From an uncultured Lachnospiraceae bacterium (GTDB lineage Bacteria; Bacillota; Clostridia; Lachnospirales; Lachnospiraceae), in assembly GCA_910585635.1 (NCBI GenBank), contig CAJUFE010000055.1:1-31822 (forward strand): a stretch of DNA of 31,822 bases. Direction: 5' to 3'. The position numbers were made by a program, and so were the translations under genes. This document shows positions 16,518 through 24,775 of this stretch, piece by piece (the first letter of the stretch is position 1; the number at the start of each line of letters is the position of its first letter). Under the pieces are notes generated by a model. It did no database searches, was not told the origin of the DNA, and saw only the letters and a list, made by a program, of their open reading frames with translations.

Positions 16518-17390
16518 ATGGAAGGATATATGGGGATCGATATCGGCGGGACGAAATGCGCCGTGGTCCGGGGGGATGAGAAGGGGAAGATCGTAGAGAA
16601 AGTCAGCTTCGCCACCCGGGAGAAGGAGACGACCCTTAGGCAGATCACAGAGACGGTCCGTCAGCTGTGGTCGGGGCAGATCAAGGCGATCGGTGTCAGC
16701 TGCGGAGGCCCTCTGGACAGCCAGAAGGGGGTGATCCTGGGACCGCCAAACCTTCCGGGCTGGGATGAGGTGCCGATCTGCGGGTTGCTGGAGGAGCGGT
16801 TCAAGGTGCCGGCCTATCTGGAAAATGATGCGGACGCCTGCGCGGTGGCCGAGTGGCGTTTCGGCGCGGGCCAGGGCTGCAGGAGCATGGTGTTCCTCAC
16901 CTTCGGGACCGGGCTGGGGGCTGGCCTGATCCTTGATGGAAGGCTGTATAGGGGTGCCGCGGGGATGGCCGGGGAGGTGGGGCATATCCGTCTCTTCAAG
17001 GAGGGGCATGTTGGGTATGGCAAGGCCGGTTCCTATGAGGGCTACTGCAGCGGCGGGGGGATCGCCCAGTACGGCCTGGGGAGCGCCGCCCATCTGGCCC
17101 GGCTGGCCGCAGAGGGAGATGAGGCCGCCGCCGCGATCTGGCAGCAGACCGGCCGGCATCTGGGAAGGCTCCTGGCGCTGCTGATCGACCTTTTAGATCC
17201 GGAACGGATCGTGATCGGGAGCATCTTTGTCCGGGCCGGGCGGTTCATGGAAGAGGCGATGTACCAGGCCCTGGAAGAAGAGGCCCTGGAGGCCAGCCGC
17301 AGGGCGTGTACCATCCTCCCGGCAGGACTTGGAGAGAGCCTGGGCGATATAGCCGCCCTCTGTGTAGCCATGAGGATCGGTACAGAGTAA
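16518..17390 (+). CDS. ROK-family sugar kinase lacking the zinc motif
   Basis: A 290-residue kinase of the ROK family that probably phosphorylates the sugar brought in by the adjacent importer. Visible are the ATP phosphate loop GIDIGGTKCAV, GVSCGGPLD, LENDADA with likely catalytic Asp104, TFGTGLGAGLI, and GEVGH with His156. The usual CxCGxxGCxE zinc cluster is replaced by a Gly/Tyr/Lys stretch (GYGKAGSYEGYCSGG) with only one Cys. There is no N-terminal helix-turn-helix, so it is not a ROK repressor. ATG 16518 has AGAGG seven bases upstream; an in-frame ATG at 16488 lacks one. It starts the importer gene set, 25 bases before the ATPase gene. Confidence 0.9.
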   Translation: MEGYMGIDIGGTKCAVVRGDEKGKIVEKVSFATREKETTLRQITETVRQLWSGQIKAIGVSCGGPLDSQKGVILGPPNLPGWDEVPICGLLEERFKVPAYLENDADACAVAEWRFGAGQGCRSMVFLTFGTGLGAGLILDGRLYRGAAGMAGEVGHIRLFKEGHVGYGKAGSYEGYCSGGGIAQYGLGSAAHLARLAAEGDEAAAAIWQQTGRHLGRLLALLIDLLDPERIVIGSIFVRAGRFMEEAMYQALEEEALEASRRACTILPAGLGESLGDIAALCVAMRIGTE

Positions 17391-17415
17391 ATATAAAAAG
17401 AAAGAAGGAGAACAG

Positions 17416-18921
17416 ATGGGAGAAGTCATCGTATCCATGAAGAACATCGTCAAAGATTTCCCCGGCGTGAAGGCCCTTGACAATGTGGACTTTGAGCTGC
17501 GTTCCGGGGAGGTCATGGCGCTCCTGGGCGAGAACGGAGCCGGGAAATCCACCTTGATGAAGATCCTCAGCGGGGTGTACACCAAGGACGGCGGGACCAT
17601 GGAGATCTATGGAAAGAGTTATGACACCTTGACCCCCAAGCAGGCCCAGGCCGCCGGCGTGGCGATCATCCACCAGGAGCTGAACATGTGCCGTCATCTG
17701 TCGGTGGCGGAAAATATGTTCCTGGGCCGGGAAAAGGTGAGCCGGATGATCTTAAAGAACAGCGAGATGGAGGCGGAAGCTGCCCAGATCTTAGGCCAGC
17801 TGAAGATCGATATCGATCCGAAGCAGACCGTGGGGGACCTGCCGGTGTCCAAGCAGCAGATGGTGGAGATCGCAAAGGCCCTGTCTGTCCATGCCAAGAT
17901 CTTGATCATGGACGAGCCCACCTCCTCTCTGACCGCTAAGGAGATCGAAGAGCTCTTTCGGATCATCCGCGCCCTGCGGGCGGATGGCTGCGGGATCGTA
18001 TACATCTCCCACCGCTTAGAGGAGCTGCAGGCGATCGTGGACCGGGTGACCATCATGCGGGACGGGCAGTATATCACCTCCGGCGCATTTTCCGATATGA
18101 CCATGGATCAGATCATCGCCAACATGGTGGGACGGGAGATCAAGGAGCAGTTCCCCCGGGTCTCCTGTGAAAAGGGTAAGAAGATCTTCGAGGTCCGGGG
18201 CCTGAACGCGGGACGCCTGGTCCGGGATATCAGCTTTTCCCTGTATGAAGGGGAGATCGTGGGCTTTGCCGGGCTCATGGGCGCAGGACGGACGGAGACC
18301 ACCCGGGCGATCTTCGGTGTGGACCAGAAGGTGAGCGGGCAGATCTTCCTGGACGGGAAAGAGGTGAAGATCCACTGTCCCATGGACGCGATCAAGGCCG
18401 GTATCGTGCTGGCGCCGGAGGACCGGAAGAAGGACGGGCTCTGCACGAAGCTGAGCATCCGCCATAACCTGGCCCTCCCCAATCTGGACCTCCTCTGCGA
18501 TCGTCTGGGGATCATCAGCAGCGGCAAGGAGGACCAGCTCTGCGAAAAGGCTGTCCGGGATCTGCTGATCAAGACCCCTTCCGTGGAGATCAATGCCGCC
18601 AATCTTTCCGGTGGGAACCAGCAGAAGGTGGTGGTGGGGAAATGGCTGGCCCGCGACTCCCGGGTGGTGATCTTTGACGAGCCCACCAGAGGGATCGATG
18701 TGGGGGCCAAGGTGGAGATCTACAATCTGATGAACAAGCTGAAGCAGGAGGGGATCGCCGTCATGTTCGTCTCTTCCGAGCTGCCGGAGGTCTTAGGGAT
18801 CGCGGACCGGGTGATCGTCATGTGCGACGGGCGGATCACCGGAGAAGTGATGGCCCGGGAGACCACCCAGAACGAGGTATTGACCTACGCTACCGAGTTC
18901 GAGAAGAAGCAGGCCAGCTAG
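17416..18921 (+). CDS. Sugar ABC importer ATP-binding protein, RbsA/MglA type
   Basis: A 501-residue double ATPase of a monosaccharide (CUT2) importer. Domain 1 has Walker A GENGAGKST at 38-46, Q-loop IIHQELNM, a signature variant (VSKQQMVEIAKAL), Walker B ILIMDEPTSSL and YISHRLEE. Domain 2 has the usual degenerate Walker A (GLMGAGRTE), signature LSGGNQQKVVVGKWL and FDEPTRGIDVG. AAGGAG precedes the start. It is the intact counterpart of the dead homologue at 14893-16338, and is followed by the permease after a 169-base gap holding a hairpin. The substrate class is sugar; the exact sugar is not readable. Confidence 0.96.
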   Translation: MGEVIVSMKNIVKDFPGVKALDNVDFELRSGEVMALLGENGAGKSTLMKILSGVYTKDGGTMEIYGKSYDTLTPKQAQAAGVAIIHQELNMCRHLSVAENMFLGREKVSRMILKNSEMEAEAAQILGQLKIDIDPKQTVGDLPVSKQQMVEIAKALSVHAKILIMDEPTSSLTAKEIEELFRIIRALRADGCGIVYISHRLEELQAIVDRVTIMRDGQYITSGAFSDMTMDQIIANMVGREIKEQFPRVSCEKGKKIFEVRGLNAGRLVRDISFSLYEGEIVGFAGLMGAGRTETTRAIFGVDQKVSGQIFLDGKEVKIHCPMDAIKAGIVLAPEDRKKDGLCTKLSIRHNLALPNLDLLCDRLGIISSGKEDQLCEKAVRDLLIKTPSVEINAANLSGGNQQKVVVGKWLARDSRVVIFDEPTRGIDVGAKVEIYNLMNKLKQEGIAVMFVSSELPEVLGIADRVIVMCDGRITGEVMARETTQNEVLTYATEFEKKQAS

Positions 18922-19002
18922 ATGATATCTGCAGCAGATCTTCATGCACCCGGCAGCGGGCGTACCGCCATATAGAAAAGTCTGGCGGGCGCATCACCAC
19001 CC

Positions 19003-19070
19003 ATGAAAGTCTGGGGGTGCGCATTTGGGATACATGAACTTAGGCCGCCTATCCGGCGGCGGACTTTCAT
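19003..19070 (+). other. Intercistronic hairpin between importer ATPase and permease
   Basis: ATGAAAGTC at 19003-19011 pairs exactly with GACTTTCAT at 19062-19070, and within it GCCGCC at 19044-19049 pairs with GGCGGC at 19055-19060. There is no T-tract, so RNA processing or protection of the downstream transcript is more likely than termination. A further AGAAAAGTC lies at 18974-18982. Confidence 0.5.
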
Positions 19071-19090
19071 AGAAAAGAGAGGATGAGACT

Positions 19091-20107
19091 ATGGATGAAA
19101 AAAAGCAGAGCGTCGTCAAACGGGTCTTAGGCACCCGTGGGATGGGCGCGGTGATCACGGCCTTTGCCGGGCTGATCATCATCTATGTAGCCTTTGGCAT
19201 CATCGACAGGAACGTATTTTCCGGGCAGAACGTGATGAACCTGCTGCGCTCCATGTCCAAGTATCTTTTGATCGGCATCGGACAGAGCTATCTGCTCATC
19301 ACCGGCAATATCGACCTTTCCATCGGATCCATGGTGGGCATGAGCGCCATGGTCTCCGCCACACTGATGACCATGGAGATCAGTCCTGTGATCGCGATCG
19401 CCGTGGCCCTGGCCTGCTGTCTGGTCTGCGGTGTGATCAACGGCATCTTGGTGGGCCGGTTCAAGCTGCCGCCCTTCATCGCCACCTTGGGGACCATGTT
19501 CGTATCCCGGGGCGTGGCCTACATGGTCAACAATAACCGGAACACGGACGCGATCGCCACGGGGATCGGCAAGGAAGCCGGGGACCGTTTCCAGAACTTT
19601 TTCTATTACGGGAAGACCTTTGGGGTATTTAACACCTTCTGGATCGCCCTGGTCCTGTTCCTGCTCTTCTTCTTCCTGCTGTCCAAGACACGGACCGGGC
19701 GGCATATCTATGCCATCGGTTCGAATGTAGAGGCGGCAAAGCTTTCTGGCGTGAACGTGGTCAATACCACGATCAAGGCTTATCTGATCAGCGCCGTGTG
19801 CGCCTGCGTGGTGGGGCTGATCCTCTGTGCCCAGGCCGGCATGGGCAATATGGAGGCCGGGAACATGTACGAGATGTACGGCGTAGCCGCCGGCGTCATC
19901 GGCGGGATCTCCCCCCTTGGCGGCACCGGGCTCTTGCTTGGCACCTTCGCCGGAGCCGCCGTATGGCAGACCCTGGAGAACGGTCTGAACATGATCGGCG
20001 CACAGGTGGGCATCCAGCGTCTGGTGATCGGCGTGATCGTGGTCTTCTCCGTCCTGCTGGATGTGGTGGTCCGGTCCGGGAATTTCAGGAAACGGGCAGA
20101 GGCCTGA
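19091..20107 (+). CDS. Sugar ABC importer permease, RbsC type
   Basis: A 338-residue polytopic membrane protein, the usual size for RbsC-like permeases of CUT2 importers. Hydrophobic helices run through the chain (for example GAVITAFAGLIIIYVAFGI, LLIGIGQSYLLITGNIDLSIGSMVGM, TFWIALVLFLLFFFLLSKT). The family motif NIDLSIGSMVG, the coupling-region phrase TGRHIYAIGSNVEAAKLSGVNV and the end segment with GVIGGISPLGGTG are present. It probably forms a dimer with the ATPase at 17416. The start has GAGAGGATGAG upstream. Confidence 0.95.
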   Translation: MDEKKQSVVKRVLGTRGMGAVITAFAGLIIIYVAFGIIDRNVFSGQNVMNLLRSMSKYLLIGIGQSYLLITGNIDLSIGSMVGMSAMVSATLMTMEISPVIAIAVALACCLVCGVINGILVGRFKLPPFIATLGTMFVSRGVAYMVNNNRNTDAIATGIGKEAGDRFQNFFYYGKTFGVFNTFWIALVLFLLFFFLLSKTRTGRHIYAIGSNVEAAKLSGVNVVNTTIKAYLISAVCACVVGLILCAQAGMGNMEAGNMYEMYGVAAGVIGGISPLGGTGLLLGTFAGAAVWQTLENGLNMIGAQVGIQRLVIGVIVVFSVLLDVVVRSGNFRKRAEA

Positions 20108-20456
20108 CAGAGGACAGGAGAGGACTGGCTATAGCGGCATAGGCTGTTCCCCGGACAGGACTCCCGCGATCTTTGCTCCTGCCTTGCAGAGAGCGTGCTC
20201 CAAACACGTATCCGGGTGGAGGTCGTAGCGATACGGACCTGGACGGCGGCGCACAGAGAGCGTACGGCAAGGGCGTATCCAGAACGCGGGAGACGGAACA
20301 GTGGACTCTGGCCACAGGACCCTGATGGCCATGGAGAGATCATGCACCCCCTGCATAGGGGCGGACATGCATTTCATGATACGCAGAAAGAACGCCCACC
20401 TAAGGCATACCCTCAGGACGGCGGGATCTCTGGAACAAAAAAAGGAGGATATCTTT
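20108..20456 (+). other. 349-base gap before the binding-protein gene
   Basis: No gene, promoter consensus or convincing terminator is visible. One weak stem is AGGTC with GACCT near 20220-20245. Binding proteins are usually made in excess of their permease, so this gap may hold an RNA-processing site or an internal promoter that I cannot identify. Confidence 0.4.
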
Positions 20457-22310
20457 ATGAAGAAAAAGCTACTGGCATTCGTAAGCTGTGCAGCACTGTT
20501 GGCAGCCACCATCACCGGCTGCGGCGGGAGTAAGCCCGCGGAGAGCGCAGCCGCACCTGCGGAGAGCGGGACCACAGAGACCACAGCGGCGGCCGCGCCT
20601 GCCGGCGCATCCGGCGACGTGAAGATCGCGCTGATCACCATGGACTCCATCGACCAGCACTGGGTCACCTTGAACGAGGGCGCCCAGAAGGCTGCCGCCG
20701 AGCTGGGGGTCACCGTCACCTTCATGTCCCCCAACACCAAGGACGATGCGCAGCAGATCGAGTGTGTCAACAACGCGGTAGCCGGGAACTACCAGGCGAT
20801 CATCGTGGCGGCTAACGGCCCTGACGCGATCTCCTCCGCCTTAAAGGAAGCGGCTTCCTCCGGCGTGAAGATCGTCTATGTGGATTCCCCGGCCAATGTG
20901 GACGCCGAGGCCACCTTCTCCACAGACAATGAAGCTGCTGGCAAGACCGCCGGCGAGGAGATGATCAAGGCCTTAGAGGCGGCAGGCGTCACCTCCGGCA
21001 AGATCGGCATCGTGAACGTGAACGCGGCTACGGATTCCACGGTCAAGAGAGAGAACGGGTTCCGCTCCGCCTTCGAGGGCAAGGGCTACGAGCTGATGGA
21101 GACCCAGTACGGCGAGGGCGACGCGGCTAAGTCCCAGACCATCGCGGAGAACTATATCACCCAGGGTGTGGTAGGCATCTTCGGCTGTAACGAAGGCTCC
21201 ACCACCGGCACCGGCAACGCGATCAAGGCCGCCGGGGATACCAGCATCATCGGCGTAGGCTTTGACAAGTCCGACGCGATCATGAACCTGATCGATGACG
21301 GCTATCTGCTCTGCACCATGGCCCAGAACCCGGATGTGATGGGCGAAGAGGGTGTGAAGGCAGCGGTCAAGGCTCTGGAAGGCGAGGACTTAGGCGGCAA
21401 GGTCACCGACACCGGCGTCTCTGTGATCAAGGCAGAGGGCGGGGCAGCGGCTCCGGCTTCCGGCGGCGGATCGGTCACAGCCAGCAAGGAATGGAAGATC
21501 GCGCTGATCACCATGGATTCGATCGACCAGCACTGGGTCACCTTGAACGAGGGCGCCCAGAAGACGGCGAAGGAGCTGGGGGTCACCGTCACCTTCATGT
21601 CCCCCAACACCAAGGACGACGCCCAGCAGATCGAGTGTGTCAACAACGCGGTAGCCGGGAATTATGAGGCGATCATCGTGGCGGCTAACGGCCCCGACGC
21701 GATCTCCTCCGCCTTAAAGGAAGCGGCTTCCTCCGGCGTGAAGATCGTCTATGTGGATTCCCCGGCCAATGTGGACGCCGAGGCCACCTTCTCCACAGAC
21801 AATGAAGCTGCTGGCAAGACCGCCGGCGAGGAGATGATCAAGGCCTTAGAGGCGGCAGGCGTCACCTCCGGCAAGATCGGCATCGTGAACGTGAACGCGG
21901 CTACGGATTCCACGGTCAAGAGAGAGAACGGGTTCCGCTCCGCCTTCGAGGGCAAGGGCTACGAGCTGATGGAGACCCAGTACGGCGAGGGCGACGCGGC
22001 TAAGTCCCAGACCATCGCGGAGAACTATATCACCCAGGGTGTGGTAGGCATCTTCGGCTGTAACGAAGGCTCCACCACCGGCACCGGCAACGCGATCAAG
22101 GCCGCCGGGGATACCAGCATCATCGGCGTAGGCTTTGACAAGTCCGACGCGATCATGAACCTGATCGATGACGGCTATCTGCTCTGCACTATGGCCCAGA
22201 ATCCGGATGTGATGGGCGAAGAGGGCGTGAAGGCAGCGGTCAAGGCCCTGGAAGGGGAGAGCTTAGGCGGTAAGGTCACCGATACAGGCGTGTCCGTGCT
22301 GACAAAGTAA
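20457..22310 (+). CDS. Sugar-binding lipoprotein with two tandem, nearly identical periplasmic-binding domains
   Basis: A 617-residue lipoprotein, about twice the normal size of an RbsB-like binding protein. The signal peptide ends in the lipobox ITGC with Cys22. After an Ala/Thr/Glu-rich spacer, domain 1 runs from Lys56 and domain 2 from Lys347, exactly 291 residues (873 bases) apart. Both begin KIALITMDSIDQHWVTLNEGAQK and contain NNAVAGNY, VAANGPDAISSALKEAASSG, VYVDSPANVDAEATFSTDN and IIGVGFDKSDAI. Only about five residues differ. They are joined by a Gly/Ala/Ser linker (GGAAAPASGGGSVTASKEW). AAAGGAGG precedes ATG 20457. It should feed the RbsA/RbsC-type importer encoded just upstream. Confidence 0.93.
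   Translation: MKKKLLAFVSCAALLAATITGCGGSKPAESAAAPAESGTTETTAAAAPAGASGDVKIALITMDSIDQHWVTLNEGAQKAAAELGVTVTFMSPNTKDDAQQIECVNNAVAGNYQAIIVAANGPDAISSALKEAASSGVKIVYVDSPANVDAEATFSTDNEAAGKTAGEEMIKALEAAGVTSGKIGIVNVNAATDSTVKRENGFRSAFEGKGYELMETQYGEGDAAKSQTIAENYITQGVVGIFGCNEGSTTGTGNAIKAAGDTSIIGVGFDKSDAIMNLIDDGYLLCTMAQNPDVMGEEGVKAAVKALEGEDLGGKVTDTGVSVIKAEGGAAAPASGGGSVTASKEWKIALITMDSIDQHWVTLNEGAQKTAKELGVTVTFMSPNTKDDAQQIECVNNAVAGNYEAIIVAANGPDAISSALKEAASSGVKIVYVDSPANVDAEATFSTDNEAAGKTAGEEMIKALEAAGVTSGKIGIVNVNAATDSTVKRENGFRSAFEGKGYELMETQYGEGDAAKSQTIAENYITQGVVGIFGCNEGSTTGTGNAIKAAGDTSIIGVGFDKSDAIMNLIDDGYLLCTMAQNPDVMGEEGVKAAVKALEGESLGGKVTDTGVSVLTK
20622..22307 (+). repeat. Tandem duplication of the binding domain, 873-base period
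   Basis: The second copy begins at 21495. By eye, 20823-21316 is base-for-base identical to 21696-22189, third codon positions included, while the flanks carry scattered changes, for example T/C at 20822 versus 21695 and C/T at 21317 versus 22190. This pattern points to a recent duplication or gene conversion. Confidence 0.9.
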
Positions 22311-22365
22311 GGGAGATGAGGATCTCCTGACGAGAGCTTAAGGGAGCTGTCGGACGAGAGAGCAG

Positions 22366-22396
22366 GGAGCTGCTGTTTCGTGCGGCGGCTCCTTTT
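22366..22396 (+). terminator. Terminator of the sugar importer operon
   Basis: GGAGCTGCTG at 22366-22375 pairs with CGGCGGCTCC at 22383-22392, with two G-U pairs, across a seven-base loop, followed by TTTT. A smaller stem (GGAGAT with ATCTCC) lies just after the stop codon. Confidence 0.75.
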
Positions 22397-22418
22397 GTGG
22401 GGTGGGCGCTTTCCGTAG

Positions 22419-22480
22419 GTTGGCTAGGGGTCCGCGGTGTGAGGGGGATAGGCCGAGAAAAGTTGCAAAGGCTAGCCAAC
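22419..22480. repeat. Stem-loop next to repeat B copy 2
   Basis: GTTGGCTAG at 22419-22427 is mirrored exactly by CTAGCCAAC at 22472-22480. CGCT upstream and a matching AGCG after the right arm suggest a longer, interrupted stem. It directly abuts family B copy 2, so the two may be one composite element. Confidence 0.5.
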
Positions 22481-22491
22481 GAAGTAGCGCA

Positions 22492-22624
22492 GGGAGGGTC
22501 CTGTCACAAAAGGAACCCCGTTTTTGCGGAGAGACGTCGGCGCTTAGCGAGGTCTTTTCGAGCTTAGCGTCCGCTACGTCTTTCTCGGAGCGAGAGCGCG
22601 GTGACGCCCAGACAGGTCCCTCCC
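22492..22624. repeat. Large palindromic intergenic repeat, family B copy 2
   Basis: GGGAGGGTCCTGTC at 22492-22505 faces GACAGGTCCCTCCC at 22611-22624 with one mismatch. The interior repeats the conserved blocks of copy 1 at 11064-11257 but lacks its two small internal hairpins, so it is about 60 bases shorter. Matching sequence continues rightward (CCCGGAGCGGACCCTCTG). No open frame suggests a protein. Confidence 0.85.
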
Positions 22625-22726
22625 GGAGCGGACCCTCTGCGACATATCTATGCAATAGGACATCCTGGCTTAGGTATGAAAAGTAATGTCCGCTATGGGA
22701 TCTGGCTAAAAAGCGGGCGAAAGCTA

Positions 22727-22771
22727 TTGACATAGGATAAAAATATAATATAATAAAAATATGTCATAACA
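22727..22771 (+). promoter_or_regulatory. Promoter and GntR-like operator of the fructokinase-manA operon
   Basis: TTGACA at 22727-22732 and TATAAT at 22749-22754, 16-base spacer. TGTCATAACA, a near-palindrome typical of GntR/HutC sites, lies at 22762-22771, starting eight bases after the -10 box and so covering the likely start site. The same layout recurs at 24904-24948. Confidence 0.8.
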
Positions 22772-22865
22772 AATAATGCGGCAGATCATGCAACGTATGC
22801 GTAGGGTGCGGCAAGGACTTTATGTGAAAGGTGTCAGATCTGCGTAGCAAAAGAGGAGGATGAAC

Positions 22866-23738
22866 ATGAGATTTGGAGCATTGGAAGCGGGCGGGACGAA
22901 GATGGTGTGTGCTGTCGGGACGGAGGATGGGAAGATCCTGGACCGTGTGTCGATCCCCACGGAGAGTCCGGAGGTCACGATGCCTGCGCTCTGTCAGTAT
23001 TTCCAGGATAAGGAGATCGCGGCCCTGGGGATCGGGTGCTTTGGGCCGATCGATCTGGACAGGGCTTCGGCTACCTACGGCCATATCCTGATGACCCCGA
23101 AGCTGGCCTGGAGGGGGTATGATATCTGCGGGTATTTTAGCGAGCATCTGAAGGTGCCCGTGGGCTTTGACACCGACGTGAACGGCTCTATGCTGGGGGA
23201 GTGTACATGGGGCTGTGCCAAGGGCCTGGATACGGCGATCTATGTGACGGTGGGCACCGGCGTGGGCGTGGGTGTGATCGCGGGGGGGAAGCTGCTCCAC
23301 GGGATGCAGCACCCGGAGGCGGGCCACATGCTGATCCCGGCCCGGGAGGACGATCCCTATAAGGGAAAATGCCCTTATCACGGACACTGCCTGGAGGGGC
23401 TGGCGGCCGGACCGGCGATCGAGGAGCGCTGGGGCGCTAAGGGGCAGGCCCTTAAGGACAGGCCAGAGGTGTGGGAGCTGGAAGCCCATTATCTGGCCTA
23501 TGCGGTGACCAACTATATCATGATCCTGTCGCCTAAGAAGATCATCCTGGGCGGCGGCGTCATGCACCAGGAACAGCTGTTCCCGCAGATCAGGGAGAAG
23601 GTCACCCAGATGCTGGGCGGCTACTTACAGACCAAGGAGCTGGGAGCCATGGATGACTATATCGTCCCGCCATCCCTTGGCGACGATCAGGGGATCTTAG
23701 GGGCGCTGAAGCTGGGGATGGATGCCCTGGAGGGGTGA
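22866..23738 (+). CDS. ROK-family fructokinase-like sugar kinase
   Basis: A 290-residue kinase of the ScrK/GmuE branch. It has GALEAGGTKMVCAV, GCFGPIDL, FDTDVNG with likely catalytic Asp104, TVGTGVGVGV, and a zinc site formed by His154 (EAGH), Cys169, His172 and Cys175 in CPYHGHC. LEGLAAGPAIEERWG is characteristic of this branch. It would give fructose 6-phosphate from fructose, or act on a related hexose such as mannose. ATG 22866 is six bases after GAGGAGG; ATG 22860 overlaps that site. It is followed by manA after 25 bases under the shared operator. Confidence 0.9.
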   Translation: MRFGALEAGGTKMVCAVGTEDGKILDRVSIPTESPEVTMPALCQYFQDKEIAALGIGCFGPIDLDRASATYGHILMTPKLAWRGYDICGYFSEHLKVPVGFDTDVNGSMLGECTWGCAKGLDTAIYVTVGTGVGVGVIAGGKLLHGMQHPEAGHMLIPAREDDPYKGKCPYHGHCLEGLAAGPAIEERWGAKGQALKDRPEVWELEAHYLAYAVTNYIMILSPKKIILGGGVMHQEQLFPQIREKVTQMLGGYLQTKELGAMDDYIVPPSLGDDQGILGALKLGMDALEG

Positions 23739-23763
23739 GCGAGTGCGAAAGGAGATGATGCAG

Positions 23764-24696
23764 ATGAGAGAGATCATACGTTTGGAGCCGGTCTTTAAGC
23801 AGATGGTCTGGGGCGGGAGCGGCCTCAGGGACTATTTCGGCTATGAGATCCCGGGAGAGGACACCGGGGAGGCCTGGGTGGTCAGCGCCCATCCCCAGGG
23901 GGATTGCAGAGTGGCAGAGGGGAGCTTTGAAGGAAAGACCCTGTCCCAGCTGTGGAAGGAGGAACGGGCTTTATTTGGCGGAGCAGAGGGGGAGGAGTTC
24001 CCGCTGCTGGTGAAGTTCATCGATGCCAAGGAGGACTTGAGCATCCAGGTCCATCCCGACGACGCCTATGCCAGGGTCCATGAAAATGGGGCCAGAGGGA
24101 AGTATGAGTGCTGGTATATCTTAGACTGTGCTAAGGGCGCGGATATCATCGTGGGTCACAAGGCCCGGACCAAGGAAGAACTGGAGCAGATGATCCGTGA
24201 GGAGCGCTGGGAGGACCTGTTACATGTCCGTCCGATCCATCCCGGCGACTTCTTCCAGATCCCGCCGGGGACTGTCCACGCGATCCGGAAGGGGACCCTG
24301 CTGATCGAGATCCAGCAGAATTCCGCCGTCACCTACCGCCTCTACGACTATGGGCGCATGCCCGGAGGAAAGCCACGTGAACTCCATCTGACCCAGGCCA
24401 TGGATGTGATCCGGTGTCCTCACGAGGAGAGCCAGGATGGGCGGAAGACATTCCATGAAGAAGGCTATGACAGGACCTTTCTGATCGCCTGCCCCTTCTT
24501 CACCGCAGAAAAATACGACATCCGGACCGCCCTGTCCCTGGACCAGGAGGATCCCTTCCTCCTCCTGTGTGTCCTAGACGGGGAGGGGACCATAGACGGT
24601 GGGAAGATCAAAAAAGGGGATAGCATGCTCCTTCCCGCCGGCTATGGCAGGGCGGAGATCAAGGGAGCCTTAAGCCTGGTGACCGCCCATATCTGA
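23764..24696 (+). CDS. manA: Mannose-6-phosphate isomerase, class I
   Basis: Cytoplasmic zinc enzyme interconverting mannose 6-phosphate and fructose 6-phosphate. The 310-residue length is typical of the Firmicutes type. Metal ligands are visible as Gln95 and His97 (SIQVHPDD), Glu115 (GKYECWYIL) and His172 (PPGTVHAI); the active-site region includes QQNSAVTYRLYDYGR. The start at 23764 has AAAGGAGA about nine bases upstream. It is co-transcribed with the fructokinase-like gene, matching the gmuE-gmuF pair of the Bacillus glucomannan operon, and ends at a strong terminator. Confidence 0.96.
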   Translation: MREIIRLEPVFKQMVWGGSGLRDYFGYEIPGEDTGEAWVVSAHPQGDCRVAEGSFEGKTLSQLWKEERALFGGAEGEEFPLLVKFIDAKEDLSIQVHPDDAYARVHENGARGKYECWYILDCAKGADIIVGHKARTKEELEQMIREERWEDLLHVRPIHPGDFFQIPPGTVHAIRKGTLLIEIQQNSAVTYRLYDYGRMPGGKPRELHLTQAMDVIRCPHEESQDGRKTFHEEGYDRTFLIACPFFTAEKYDIRTALSLDQEDPFLLLCVLDGEGTIDGGKIKKGDSMLLPAGYGRAEIKGALSLVTAHI

Positions 24697-24729
24697 TGTC
24701 CATAGAAAACCGTACCGAGATGAGAGAGA

Positions 24730-24775
24730 GGATCCCGGCGGATCTGCCTGTGCGCAGATCCGCCGGGATCCTTTT
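24730..24775 (+). terminator. Terminator after manA
   Basis: An 18-base perfect stem, GGATCCCGGCGGATCTGC at 24730-24747 with its mirror at 24754-24771, a six-base loop, then TTTT. Confidence 0.95.

Noticed and set aside
22338..22733. Minus-strand frame of 131 codons after the binding-protein gene
   Set aside because: It covers the terminator, the stem-loop and repeat B and has no ribosome site; similarity to the other minus frame comes from the repeat.
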